64,000 bases of DNA. It comes from CAXPZW01 sp964221845. GTDB taxonomy: Bacteria; Bacteroidota; Bacteroidia; Flavobacteriales_D; Sanyastnellaceae. The first letter of the stretch is position 1; each line of letters opens with the position of its first letter. Of this stretch, positions 51,497 through 59,617 are shown one piece after another. The DNA lies in assembly GCA_964221845.1 (NCBI GenBank), contig CAXPZW010000003.1, forward strand, positions 1 through 64,000. The letters run 5' to 3'. Under the pieces are notes generated by a model. It was not told the origin of the DNA and ran no database searches. It worked only from the letters and a program-made list of their open reading frames with translations. Both the position numbers and the translations under genes were made by a program.

Positions 51497-53604
51497 GATC
51501 CCAATTCGAGTGAGATGCGGGTGTTTGTGCCAATGTGAGTTCCGGGTGCCAGCGATTGTGAGCGCACGCGCCCGTATCCACTGACCACCACTTCGATGCC
51601 TTCGTTTTCCAGCAGGTAGAGTGCATCGCGCAGTCCCATGCCTTGGACGTTGGGTACGCGGCCCTCCGGGGTGCTTCGCCCGGTGAGTTCCACGTGTGTT
51701 TCTTTGGTGCTGGTGTTGACCCAAGTGGCGTCGGTGCCCACGTTGGTTGGCATGCCCATGGCCGCATATGCCGCTTCAAGAGCTTGGCGGTTGCCGTCGA
51801 GGCTCACCGGCAGGCTGGCGGCTTCGGCCAGAATGGTTTCGGTAGGGCGCAGCAACTCTTCACGGGTGGTGTAGATGCGATCGGCCACTTCGCGGAACAC
51901 CGGTGCGGCTACGGAGCTACCGTAGTACGAACCGTTTCGAGGATCGTGGATCACCACGATGGCGGAGTACATCGGATCTTCCGCTGGGAAGTAGCCGGTG
52001 AACGAGGCGCGGTAGCGGCTCTCGTAGTAGCGGCGGGCTTCGTGGTTGTACATCTTGGCGGTTCCGGTTTTACCGGCCACTTTGTACGGTGCGTCTTTGA
52101 AGGCGCCGTAGGCGGTGCCCTCAGGTTCACAGACCATCTCCATCATACGCTGGGCTTCGGCCAATGTTTTGGGCTTGCAAATGGCCGGCTTGATGACATG
52201 GGGTTCCAGTGCTTCGACCACTTCGTTGTTGCGGGCGTATGCCTGAGCAAAGCGGGGGCGCAGCAGTTTGCCATCGTTGGCAAGTGCGTTGTAGAACGTC
52301 AGGGTCTGCAATGGGGTTTGCTTGCACTCGTAGCCGATGGACATTTGGACGTGCGAGATGCCGCTCCAGGCCCCATCGCCTTCCTTCGCGTAGACCGCGG
52401 GTGCTGTTTCTCCGCGCAGCTTGATGCCGAGTGGGTCCACTACACCCAAGCGCTTGAGGCCGTCCAAGAACGCTTGCTTACTGTTGCCGTAGCCTTCGTC
52501 CACAATGGTGGCCATGCCAACGTTGGAAGACCACGCAAATACTTGGGCGGCAGTGCCGGTGCCGTGGCCGCCTTCGTGGTAGTTCGAGTCTTTGACCTTG
52601 TGGCCGTAGAAATCGCGGATGCCGTTTCCGGTGGGAATGCTGTCAGAGGCTTGGATGATGCCGTCTTCCAGCGCGGCCATCATCACCGGCAGTTTGAAGG
52701 TGGAGCCGGGCTCGACTTGTTCTGCGATGGCAAAGTTGTAGGTCTCCACGTAGTTGCCTTCCTTGGTACGTTCCAGATTGGTGATGGCGCGCACGTAGCC
52801 GGTGGCCACCTCCATCACAATCATGCAGCCCCAGGCGGCCTGTTGTTCTTGGAGCTTGTCTTCCAGAGCGTGGGTGGCCGCGTCTTGGATGTTGACGTCA
52901 ATGGTGGCCACCACGTCAAGCCCTTCTACGGGTTCCACTTCAAATTCATCGGTAACCGGCTTCCAGGTGTTGCCGGCAATGCGTTCTTGCCATTGTTGGC
53001 CGCTCACACCTGCGAGCACTTCGTTGTACGCGTCTTCGATGCCTACAGGGTTGTGGTCGCGGTGCACGCCAACGGTGCGTGAGGCGAGTTTGCCAAAGGG
53101 CTTTTGACGTTCGCTGTGCTTGTCTACAATGAGGCCGGACTTGTAGCGGCTCATCTTGGCGATGGGCAGTTGCTTGAAGCGCTCCAGCTGGTTGAAGGTG
53201 ACATCCTTTTCAATGCGGGCATAACGGTTGCCGTTGCTGATGGCTTCTTGAAAGCGGCGCGCATAGACTTCACTAGGTTGACCAAAAATGGTCGACATGC
53301 CTTCGCACAGCGAGTCGAGCTTGCTCACGATCAGGCCCATGTCACGTGGGGTCTTGGCGTCCCAGCGGATCTCGTACATGGGTACCGATGCGGCCAGCAA
53401 GCGTCCTCCCGAGCTGAGGATGTTGCCGCGGGTGGGTTCAATGCTGCGGAGCTGGGCTTGCATCGCAGGCAAGTGGTCTTGCGAGGCGCTCAAATCCGAG
53501 TCAAACTGGATCACGAAGGTTTTGACGATGATGCCAAAGGCCACCAGCGCCAGCAACGAAAAGCTGACCCAAATGCGCACCGAGAGTTCCTTCTTGTTTT
53601 TCAT
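51493..53604 (-). CDS. ftsI: septal transpeptidase FtsI (PBP3/PBP2x-like) with C-terminal PASTA domain
   Basis: A 703-residue class B penicillin-binding protein. One N-terminal membrane segment (WVSFSLLALVAFGIIVKTFV) is followed by the dimerisation region (IEPTRGNILSSGGRLLA) and the transpeptidase domain with S301-T-F-K304, S-S-N at 359-361 and K-T-G at 512-514. The last ~65 residues (GRVPNVQGMGLRDALYLLEN) form a PASTA domain, usual for Bacteroidota FtsI. It cross-links septal peptidoglycan with FtsW. It overlaps both ftsL and murE by 4 bp. Confidence 0.96.
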   Translation of the reverse strand: MKNKKELSVRIWVSFSLLALVAFGIIVKTFVIQFDSDLSASQDHLPAMQAQLRSIEPTRGNILSSGGRLLAASVPMYEIRWDAKTPRDMGLIVSKLDSLCEGMSTIFGQPSEVYARRFQEAISNGNRYARIEKDVTFNQLERFKQLPIAKMSRYKSGLIVDKHSERQKPFGKLASRTVGVHRDHNPVGIEDAYNEVLAGVSGQQWQERIAGNTWKPVTDEFEVEPVEGLDVVATIDVNIQDAATHALEDKLQEQQAAWGCMIVMEVATGYVRAITNLERTKEGNYVETYNFAIAEQVEPGSTFKLPVMMAALEDGIIQASDSIPTGNGIRDFYGHKVKDSNYHEGGHGTGTAAQVFAWSSNVGMATIVDEGYGNSKQAFLDGLKRLGVVDPLGIKLRGETAPAVYAKEGDGAWSGISHVQMSIGYECKQTPLQTLTFYNALANDGKLLRPRFAQAYARNNEVVEALEPHVIKPAICKPKTLAEAQRMMEMVCEPEGTAYGAFKDAPYKVAGKTGTAKMYNHEARRYYESRYRASFTGYFPAEDPMYSAIVVIHDPRNGSYYGSSVAAPVFREVADRIYTTREELLRPTETILAEAASLPVSLDGNRQALEAAYAAMGMPTNVGTDATWVNTSTKETHVELTGRSTPEGRVPNVQGMGLRDALYLLENEGIEVVVSGYGRVRSQSLAPGTHIGTNTRISLELGS

Positions 53605-53978
53605 TCTTCCTCGGTTTCAGGCGCGAATACAGCGGGTTGTTCTTCGGGCTCTACCAGGCCGAGTTGGTCGATGCGGCGCAGTACCTCAGAGGCCTGCTTG
53701 CGGTTTTCGAGTTCAGAAATGGTGGAGTTGTACCGGGCGGTGGCTTCTTCCAGCTGCTGCTTGGTCTTCACGTGGTCACGCAGGGTGCCTTCAAAGAAGT
53801 AGCCGATGGAGATGTACACCACAAACAAGCCCACCAGAAAGAGGATGAAGCGCAAGTGCTTCAGCACGCCCGCACGGGTGAGGAACTCCCCGTTCAGCAT
53901 GGCGTTCAAAGTGCGGCTCACGGCGCCTTTGTGGCTGGCGCCGGATGCTTTTTGGTCGTTGTTCTTCAGGCGATTCAT
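53601..53978 (-). CDS. ftsL: FtsL-like division protein
   Basis: A 125-residue bitopic protein: a charged cytoplasmic N-terminus, one membrane segment (HLRFILFLVGLFVVYISIGY, about residues 41-60), then a coiled-coil-like heptad region (TKQQLEEATARYNSTISELE) and an acidic tail. FtsL-type proteins recruit FtsQ and FtsB and regulate FtsWI. Sequence conservation is poor and the call rests on topology and position between rsmH and ftsI. It overlaps both by 4 bp. Confidence 0.82.
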   Translation of the reverse strand: MNRLKNNDQKASGASHKGAVSRTLNAMLNGEFLTRAGVLKHLRFILFLVGLFVVYISIGYFFEGTLRDHVKTKQQLEEATARYNSTISELENRKQASEVLRRIDQLGLVEPEEQPAVFAPETEEE

Positions 53979-54898
53979 CGCGCTTGTTTAGGTAACTCTA
54001 TGCGTTCTGCTACCCGGAGCTTGGCGCTTCGGGAGCGGTTGTTTGCGTTCAATTCTGATTCGGTTGGGATGATGGGCTTGCTCTGCGTGGGGCGGAACGG
54101 ACGAATGGGGTTGCCGAAGAAGTCCTTCTCCAGCTTGCCTTCGGCGTTTCCGGTACGCAGGTAGTGCTTCACCAAGCGGTCCTCCAGCGAGTGGTAGGTG
54201 ATGATGGCCAGCCGACCACCGGGCTTGATGAGCGCTGTGCTTTGTTCTAGCAAGGCTTCCAGTGCTTGCAGTTCCTGGTTGACCTCCATGCGGAAGGCCT
54301 GGAACACTTGGGCCTGGAACCGGTACTCTTTCTGTCTGGGGGTGACCGGGCGCAGGGCTTCGATCAATTCAAACGTGGTACCAATGGGGCCGTTGCTTCG
54401 CGCTTGGATCAGTCGATTTGCCACTTTGCGTGGGGATTTGACTTCACCGTAGGCCGCCAACACTTGAACGAGCTTTTCTTCTGGATACGTATTGACGATG
54501 TCTGCAGCGGTTTGGGATTTCTGCTGATCCATACGCATGTCCAAGGGGGCGTCGTACCGGATCGAGAATCCGCGCTCAGGAGCGTCAAAGTGGTGGGAAG
54601 AAACCCCGAGGTCTGCGAGAATACCATCGACCTGACGCACACCTTCGGCGCGCAAGTAGCGCTGGGCGTGGCGAAAATTGGCCGCGATAAACGTAAAGCG
54701 AGGTTCCTTCGGGGCGTTGGCCCGTGCGTCGGGATCTTGGTCAAAACCAAGCAGTCTTCCCGACTTCAACCGATTCAGTATTTCAAGGCTGTGCCCGCCA
54801 CCGCCAAATGTGGCGTCCACGTAGATCCCGTCTGGATCTATCTGCAATCCTTCCACGGACTCATGGAGCATCACGGGTATGTGATAAGCTCCCTCCAT
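53975..54898 (-). CDS. rsmH: 16S rRNA m4C1402 methyltransferase
   Basis: A 307-residue SAM-dependent methyltransferase (MraW). ATG 54898, 1 bp after the mraZ stop, gives MEGAYHIPVMLHESVEGLQI, the expected N-terminus; an open frame extending into mraZ is rejected. Motifs: IYVDATFGGGGHSLEIL (SAM loop), LLGFDQDPDARAN, VDGILADLGVSSHHFD and LAIITYHSLEDRLVKHYL. It N4-methylates C1402 in the ribosomal P site. Confidence 0.96.
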   Translation of the reverse strand: MEGAYHIPVMLHESVEGLQIDPDGIYVDATFGGGGHSLEILNRLKSGRLLGFDQDPDARANAPKEPRFTFIAANFRHAQRYLRAEGVRQVDGILADLGVSSHHFDAPERGFSIRYDAPLDMRMDQQKSQTAADIVNTYPEEKLVQVLAAYGEVKSPRKVANRLIQARSNGPIGTTFELIEALRPVTPRQKEYRFQAQVFQAFRMEVNQELQALEALLEQSTALIKPGGRLAIITYHSLEDRLVKHYLRTGNAEGKLEKDFFGNPIRPFRPTQSKPIIPTESELNANNRSRSAKLRVAERIELPKQAR

Positions 54899-54899
54899 C

Positions 54900-55379
54900 T
54901 CAGTCTTCGCGACCGAGTTGCTCGATGTCGCGGCCGATTTCCTCAGCCAGCTCATCGAAGTTGTCGTCCTCAGCAATCTTGGCCTGGTAGTTCGCCAGGC
55001 TCCACACCTCAATCTTTTCGCCCATGGCAGACACGACCACCTCGTTGGAGGCTTTCAGGTCGATGCCGGCGTGCTCCTGCAACATGGCCGGGAGCAAAAG
55101 GCGGCCGCTATTGTCTACACCCACCTGCGAAGCGCCCATCATAAATCGACGTTGAAACTGCTGGTGTTTGCGGTTGTAGCGGCTGAGTTTGCTCATCTCC
55201 TTGTTCACCCGATCCCATTCAGGCTTGGGGTACAAGACGATGCAGCGCTCGAAGATGTCCCGGTTGATGACCAGCCCGTGGTGCAATACCTCGCTGAGCT
55301 CCTTCCGCAGGGATGCGGGGAACATCATACGCCCTTTGGCGTCGACTTTACAACGGTATTCTCCGAGAAGATTGAGCAT
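54900..55379 (-). CDS. mraZ: transcriptional regulator MraZ
   Basis: A 159-residue protein with two AbrB-like SpoVT half-domains: LNLLGEYRCKVDAKGRMMFP then residues ~85-130 (QVGVDNSGRLLLPAMLQEHA). The tandem K/N-x-x-G-R-x-x-x-P turns are the MraZ hallmark. MraZ proteins bind 10-bp-phased GTGG repeats just upstream of their own gene and repress the dcw operon. Exactly such repeats lie at 55411-55450, so self-regulation is likely. It is the first gene of the - strand cluster. Confidence 0.95.
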   Translation of the reverse strand: MLNLLGEYRCKVDAKGRMMFPASLRKELSEVLHHGLVINRDIFERCIVLYPKPEWDRVNKEMSKLSRYNRKHQQFQRRFMMGASQVGVDNSGRLLLPAMLQEHAGIDLKASNEVVVSAMGEKIEVWSLANYQAKIAEDDNFDELAEEIGRDIEQLGRED

Positions 55380-55397
55380 GCTTTTGCGATTGCTTTA

Positions 55398-55405
55398 CGA
55401 AGGTA
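55398..55405 (-). promoter_or_regulatory. -7 box of the dcw (mraZ) promoter
   Basis: TACCTTCG on the minus strand, one base off TAnnTTTG, 18 bp before the mraZ ATG. The region where a -33 element would sit is occupied by the MraZ-box repeats. Confidence 0.5.
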
Positions 55406-55410
55406 GGATT

Positions 55411-55450
55411 AATCTCCCACGATTTGACAGGATCTCCCACATTCTACCAC
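55411..55450 (-). promoter_or_regulatory. MraZ operator: four 10-bp-phased repeats
   Basis: Reading the minus strand from 55450: GTGGTAGAAT, GTGGGAGATC, CTGTCAAATC (degenerate), GTGGGAGATT. The units are contiguous with a 10-bp period, so all lie on one face of the helix, as known for MraZ boxes in other bacteria. They end 5 bp from the -7 box, placing a bound MraZ ring over the -33 region. The third unit shares 6 of 10 bases with its neighbour. Confidence 0.75.
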
Positions 55451-55522
55451 TTTGTGAATAAAATGTTGCGTTTTGTGCAAGCAGATTTGCTGTAAGTGCG
55501 GTCTGAAAGCCGCGCCATTATT

Positions 55523-55540
55523 GGGTTGGGAAGGGGTGGG
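55523..55540 (+). other. canonical G-quadruplex motif
   Basis: GGGTTGGGAAGGGGTGGG: four G-runs of three or more with loops of 2, 2 and 1 base, on the plus strand in the gap between mraZ and the hydrolase gene. Confidence 0.6.
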
Positions 55541-55568
55541 AGAGGTTGGTGGTAGGAAGTGGGGGAGT
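55536..55568 (+). promoter_or_regulatory. MraZ-box-like units on the plus strand
   Basis: GTGGGAGAGG (55536-55545), GTGGTAGGAA (55549-55558) and GTGGGGGAGT (55559-55568). The last two are contiguous 10-mers; the first is 13 bp away. They resemble the operator units GTGGGAGAT/GTGGTAGAAT but point the other way. They may be real sites or reflect the G-rich composition. Confidence 0.3.
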
Positions 55569-55640
55569 GCGGGTCTCAGACCGGATGTGCGCCCACCCTC
55601 CACACCCACAAGGTATCCCCCCACCACACCCCACATCCAC

Positions 55641-55756
55641 CTACACCCGCTTCTACCCGCTTCCAAAACGCGTATACCCGTTTCTATTCGCGTACACCCG
55701 CTTCTACCCGCTTCTACCCGCTTCGAAGCGTGTATATCCGTTTCTACCCGCGTAGC
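55641..55756. repeat. imperfect 10-bp-period tandem array
   Basis: About twelve contiguous 10-mers related to CTTCTACCCG fill this stretch; three near-identical copies lie at 55701-55730, and others diverge (TGTATATCCG, CGTATACCCG, TTTCTATTCG). Read on the minus strand the unit is CGGGTAGAAG, which shares GGTAGAA with the MraZ-box unit GTGGTAGAAT. The repeat is too regular for coding sequence. Frames through it stay open only because 10 bp cycles all three frames. Confidence 0.75.
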
Positions 55757-55867
55757 TCCCGGCTTTGGGGTGGTGGGGGATTTAGATTTGGGTGGGAGGG
55801 GGTTCGGGCGGGAGGTGGAAACGCGCGCGAGAACTGCAAGGCGCAAACGCCCTTTTCTCCGGTTTGA

Positions 55868-55875
55868 TACCTTTG
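55868..55875 (+). promoter_or_regulatory. -7 promoter box of the hydrolase gene
   Basis: TACCTTTG, exact TAnnTTTG, 23 bp before ATG 55899. No TTG at -33 was found. It is placed downstream of the 10-bp array. Confidence 0.55.
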
Positions 55876-55898
55876 GCCCCAAGCCACATGCTACGCCT

Positions 55899-56660
55899 AT
55901 GGACCCTCAGGTCATCACCGAGAACAAATTCCACTACGTCGAACAAGGAGAAGGACAGCCGCTCATCCTGCTGCACGGACTCTTTGGCGCACTGAGCAAC
56001 TTCCGCGAAGTGCTGGACCACTTCTCGCAGCGCTACCACGTGATCATTCCCATGCTGCCGCTGTTTGATTTGCCGCTGCTCAACACCAGCGCCAAAAGCA
56101 TTGCCGGCCACGTGGCCGAGTTCATTGACTGCAAAGGACTCAAGGATGTGATGCTGTTGGGCAACTCGCTCGGCGGTCACGTTGGACTGATTTACACCCG
56201 CGAGCACCAGGAAAACGTCAAGGCACTGATCCTCACTGCGAGCTCTGGCCTGTACGAAAACGCCTTCGGCTCCAGCTTCCCTCGCCGGGAGGACAAGGAG
56301 TTCATCCGTCAAAAAGTGGCGGTCACCTTCTTCGACCCCAAACACGCCACCGACGAATTGGTGGACGAGTGCTACGCCGTGGTCAACGACCGCAACCGCG
56401 TGCTGCGCATCCTGGCCATTGCCAAAAGCGCCATCCGCCACAACATGGCCAAGGACCTGCCGAACATGACCTTGCCTACTTGCTTGATCTGGGGCAAGAA
56501 CGACACCATCACTCCGCCCGATGTGGCCGAAGAGTTCAAGACCTTACTGCCCGATGCCAGCCTGTACTGGATCGACGAGTGTGGCCACGCGCCCATGATG
56601 GAGCGACCGGAAACCTTCAATGAAATTCTGGACAAGTGGCTGAAGGAGCGCAACCTCTAA
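55899..56660 (+). CDS. alpha/beta-fold hydrolase
   Basis: A 253-residue hydrolase. ATG 55899 (MDPQVITENKFHYVEQGEG) fits the family; a frame open back to 55473 crosses the repeat array and promoter and is rejected. The oxyanion region is LILLHGLFGALSNF, the nucleophile elbow LLGNSLGGHVGLI (G-N-S-L-G-G), the acid near LIWGKNDTITPP and the final His in DECGHAPMMERPE, so the Ser-Asp-His triad is complete. Substrate is unknown. The engB frame overlaps its last codons. Confidence 0.88.
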   Translation: MDPQVITENKFHYVEQGEGQPLILLHGLFGALSNFREVLDHFSQRYHVIIPMLPLFDLPLLNTSAKSIAGHVAEFIDCKGLKDVMLLGNSLGGHVGLIYTREHQENVKALILTASSGLYENAFGSSFPRREDKEFIRQKVAVTFFDPKHATDELVDECYAVVNDRNRVLRILAIAKSAIRHNMAKDLPNMTLPTCLIWGKNDTITPPDVAEEFKTLLPDASLYWIDECGHAPMMERPETFNEILDKWLKERNL

Positions 56661-57277
56661 AGCACATCCGCACCGCAGAATTTGTGGTGTCCAACACCGA
56701 TGTGCGTCGCCTGCCGGAACCGCATCTGCCCGAGTATGCCCTGATTGGCCGTTCCAACGTGGGCAAGTCTTCGCTGATCAACGCACTCACCGGACAAAAG
56801 AAATTGGCCAAAGTGTCGGTCACCCCGGGCAAGACCCAGCTGATCAACCACTTTGTGATCAACCAAAACAGCAAGCCTTGGTACATGGTGGATTTGCCCG
56901 GCTACGGTTTTGCCAAAGTGCCGGTCAAGGAAAAGGAGAAGTGGACACGGTTCATCCGTACCTACCTGAAGTATCGCGAGAACTTGATGTGCGTACTCGT
57001 GCTGTTGGATTGCCGCCACGATGCCCAAAAGGTGGACCTCGATTTCATGGAATGGCTGGGCGAAAACGGCATCCCGTTCGTGATGGTCTTCACCAAACTC
57101 GACAAGCTCAAAAAGGGCGAGTGGGAGACCAAATTCAAGAAATACGAAGCCAAGATGTTGGAGGTCTGGGAAGCGCTGCCGCAGGTGTTTGCCACCTCTT
57201 CAGACTCCGGCAAAGGATTGGAGGAACTCCTGGACTTTGTTGAAGACACCAACGTGCACTTCAAGCCCGTCCACTAG
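56636..57277 (+). CDS. engB: ribosome biogenesis GTPase EngB (YihA/YsxC)
   Basis: A GTPase of about 205-213 residues needed for large-subunit assembly. G1 is IGRSNVGKSSLINALTG, G2/G3 SVTPGKTQLINHF and VDLPGYGFAKVP, G4 VMVFTKLDKLKKGEW, G5 ATSSDSGKGLEEL. Start choice is odd: homologues begin M-K-I-x-x-A-E-F, which here reads L-K-H-I-R-T-A-E-F with CTA in the initiator place. The only conventional start before it is GTG 56636, inside the hydrolase gene. AAGGAG lies 8 bp before that CTA. Function is certain, start uncertain. Confidence 0.93.
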   Translation: MAEGAQPLKHIRTAEFVVSNTDVRRLPEPHLPEYALIGRSNVGKSSLINALTGQKKLAKVSVTPGKTQLINHFVINQNSKPWYMVDLPGYGFAKVPVKEKEKWTRFIRTYLKYRENLMCVLVLLDCRHDAQKVDLDFMEWLGENGIPFVMVFTKLDKLKKGEWETKFKKYEAKMLEVWEALPQVFATSSDSGKGLEELLDFVEDTNVHFKPVH

Positions 57278-57280
57278 GGG

Positions 57281-57619
57281 TCAGTCCTCTCGAATCACCT
57301 GCATTTCCAACCCAAACATCCGCGCAAATTCACGGATGGCACCGCCCATGTTCTTTTCGCCCGTGGCGCGCTCGAAGGTGTCGGCCAGGGTGGCCAAGTG
57401 TTGGTAGGTGAATTTTTTCATCTCCTCCACGGTCATCTCTTTGGTCCAGAGGTCCATGCGGAGGGTGTTGTTCTCCTTGGGGTCCCACACCGACAGCATG
57501 AAGGCCTTGGCTGCGGCGGTGTTCACGTCAGTGTCTGAGGCCATCCAGCGGATGTCCTGCGGTACGTTGTTCTCGTCGAGCTCAACGCCGATGCGGATTT
57601 CAGAACGTTTCGATTCCAT
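57281..57619 (-). CDS. gldC: gliding motility protein GldC
   Basis: A 112-residue protein matching GldC along its whole length: RSEIRIGVELDENNVPQDI, DVNTAAAKAFMLSVWDPKEN, TLRMDLWTKEMTVEEMKKF, FARMFGLEMQ. In flavobacteria GldC is a cytoplasmic protein that increases the efficiency of gliding and is encoded beside gldB. Here gldB lies 21 bp upstream in the same operon. It is convergent with engB, 3 bp apart. Confidence 0.93.
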   Translation of the reverse strand: MESKRSEIRIGVELDENNVPQDIRWMASDTDVNTAAAKAFMLSVWDPKENNTLRMDLWTKEMTVEEMKKFTYQHLATLADTFERATGEKNMGGAIREFARMFGLEMQVIRED

Positions 57620-57640
57620 ACGGCCGCGAAGGTAACAAGC

Positions 57641-58669
57641 CTAGCTCGGGGGCACGTACGAATTGAGGATCAATTGGTGGTTGTCTTCGGCCAACAAGTC
57701 ACGCACACCAAGTTCTGGATGGTCTTTCATGTAGGCCCGCACGACTTGCCAACCCATATATATGCCCAGGCGTGAAGGGCTGGAGTCGGGGATTTGACCG
57801 GCATTGGTCCAAGGGCCGTCCAAGATCCACTTTCCGTTTTCCACCGGGTTGGTGTTGTACATCACCTCTTGGTGTGCAAGCTCCAGCCACACATTGGCTT
57901 CGGCCTCTCGGGCCCAGTACATTTCTTGTTCTGTATATCGGATTTTGGTGGAGTCGGCCAGGGTGGGGAAGGCCGCGTCCAGCAGGTACATCAACTTGCC
58001 TTGGGCAATGAGGTTGTCCAGCAACCGGTCGCCCTCAAACGCGGCCAAGTAGCGGTCGGCCAGAAAGTCTCCCATGGCGCCCACAGCTACATAGTCGGGA
58101 CGCATTTTGGAGCGCACGTACAGCGGAGCCATGTCGCCTGGAAGGCCTTCCACAATAGGATGGTCGGGGCCCAGGTAGTAGTCAAGTCCGATGGCGAGGA
58201 TGCCTGGAGAAACGTAGGTGTCTGCGTAAAAACCGGAATGGAAGTACACCACCTCGGGCACTTCCAAATCAGGCAGGTGGTACTTGAGGTGCGCAAAGCC
58301 ACTTTCGAGCTGGACAGAATACTGATCGATACGCGGATTGTGCACGGTTTGGATGGCCTCGTACACGCGTTTCATCACGGCGTCCTGCACAAAATTTTGG
58401 CACAACGGAAAGCGGTCTCCTTCGCTTGGGGGCTCGTAGCTGAGCAGGTATTCGGTGTAGTCCTGGGCAAAGTCGCCGTAGGTCTGGTACAGCTTTTGGT
58501 ATGCTTGAGGTTCCTGAAAGTCCAAGGCAAAGAATTCTTGGTCGAATCGGTGGGTCTGGAGTTTAAACTCCACACCGGACACATCCACGTCCAAGGGGTT
58601 GGAGTCGCAGGCGGTCAGGACCAGAAACAGAAAGAACAATGCCAGAAGGTGCCGAACAGACGTTGCCAT
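57641..58669 (-). CDS. gldB: gliding motility lipoprotein GldB
   Basis: A 342-residue lipoprotein. ATG 58669 gives the signal with lipobox L-T-A-C (VRHLLALFFLFLVLTACDSN); a longer frame upstream lacks a signal and is rejected. The body matches the GldB/DUF2268-like zinc-protease-like family: VVYFHSGFYADTYVSPGILAIGLDYYLG, and EANVWLELAHQEVMYNTNP. GldB is essential for flavobacterial gliding. It heads the gldB-gldC unit and is divergent from the beta-barrel gene. Confidence 0.93.
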   Translation of the reverse strand: MATSVRHLLALFFLFLVLTACDSNPLDVDVSGVEFKLQTHRFDQEFFALDFQEPQAYQKLYQTYGDFAQDYTEYLLSYEPPSEGDRFPLCQNFVQDAVMKRVYEAIQTVHNPRIDQYSVQLESGFAHLKYHLPDLEVPEVVYFHSGFYADTYVSPGILAIGLDYYLGPDHPIVEGLPGDMAPLYVRSKMRPDYVAVGAMGDFLADRYLAAFEGDRLLDNLIAQGKLMYLLDAAFPTLADSTKIRYTEQEMYWAREAEANVWLELAHQEVMYNTNPVENGKWILDGPWTNAGQIPDSSPSRLGIYMGWQVVRAYMKDHPELGVRDLLAEDNHQLILNSYVPPS

Positions 58670-58803
58670 TTTCGTTAGTTTTGACGCGGTTAGAACGCGG
58701 CGGTGGCGCGGGTTATTTGGCGGGCAATCTACGGTTTTTGAATTCCGTTGACCCTCCACCTCCAGGCACCGTTCAGTGCAAGAACCTATAATCTGTCTGA
58801 AAC

Positions 58804-59598
58804 ATGAAGCAGTTTGTGCTGGCCGCTGCAGTGGCCCTCTTTGCAACCTCGGCCTCGGCCCAAGACTTCCAGAAGTACAAGATTTCGTTCCGCGCGAACC
58901 CCAACATCGGTTGGATGGTGCCGCAGAACAACAACCTTGAATCCACCGGCTCTTCGCTGCGTTTTGGGTTTGGTGTGTCTACCGACATTCTCTTCACCGA
59001 GAACTACGCCATCGGTACCGGCCTCAACATTGAAGGCATGGGCGGCAAGCTCAGCTACCTCACCCGCAAAACCGAATTCGCCGGCCAACCCGAGGAAGCC
59101 GATTACATCGTCGAAAAAGAGCGCAGCTTCAACCTGCGCTACGTGGAAATCCCCATGACCCTCAAGCTGCGCACCAACGAAATCGGGTACATCACCTACT
59201 GGGGGCAATTCGGTCTGGGACTGGGTGTCAACTGGCGTGCGACTGCCGATGAAACCGACAACTACATCCGCACCTTCCAAGAAGACACCGGCAACTGGGT
59301 CACCACCGACAAGGCCGACTTCAACGACGAGGCCATCGACGTTTCGGACGAAATCAACATCCTGCGCGCCAGCCTGATCATCGGCGCCGGTGTGGAGTAC
59401 AACTTGAGCGGCACCACTTCTATGGTCGTGGGCTTGACGTTCAACAACGGCTTCACCAACGTATTCAACCGCAACGCCATCGGCATCGAGCGCCAGCCCG
59501 AAAACGACGAGCCACTCATCGGCACCGGCGGTCCTTCAGAATTCCGACTCAAATCGACCAACAATACCATCGGCCTGACTGTAGGCATCTTGTTCTGA
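58804..59598 (+). CDS. PorT-like outer-membrane beta-barrel protein
   Basis: A 264-residue exported protein with signal peptide KQFVLAAAVALFATSASAQ. The mature part shows PorT-family features: FRANPNIGWMVPQNN, RFGFGVSTDILFTENYAIGTG, NLRYVEIPMTLKLRTNEIG (Y-x-x-I-P-x-x-x-K-x-x), and a final strand NTIGLTVGILF. PorT homologues belong to type IX secretion or are general outer-membrane barrels; the family is large, so a T9SS role is only suggested by the gldBC neighbours. A strong terminator follows. Confidence 0.8.
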   Translation: MKQFVLAAAVALFATSASAQDFQKYKISFRANPNIGWMVPQNNNLESTGSSLRFGFGVSTDILFTENYAIGTGLNIEGMGGKLSYLTRKTEFAGQPEEADYIVEKERSFNLRYVEIPMTLKLRTNEIGYITYWGQFGLGLGVNWRATADETDNYIRTFQEDTGNWVTTDKADFNDEAIDVSDEINILRASLIIGAGVEYNLSGTTSMVVGLTFNNGFTNVFNRNAIGIERQPENDEPLIGTGGPSEFRLKSTNNTIGLTVGILF

Positions 59599-59617
59599 TC
59601 GATTTATCCCAATTTTG

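Noticed and set aside
51643..53082. Plus-strand open frame of 479 codons opposite ftsI
   Set aside because: ftsI motifs are complete on the minus strand; the antisense frame has no family signature.
55641..55756. CRISPR array
   Set aside because: The units are only 10 bp, contiguous and without unique spacers; no cas genes are nearby.
55473..55898. N-terminal extension of the hydrolase frame through the repeat array
   Set aside because: The translation is repeat-derived, crosses an exact -7 promoter box, and the family N-terminus begins at 55899.
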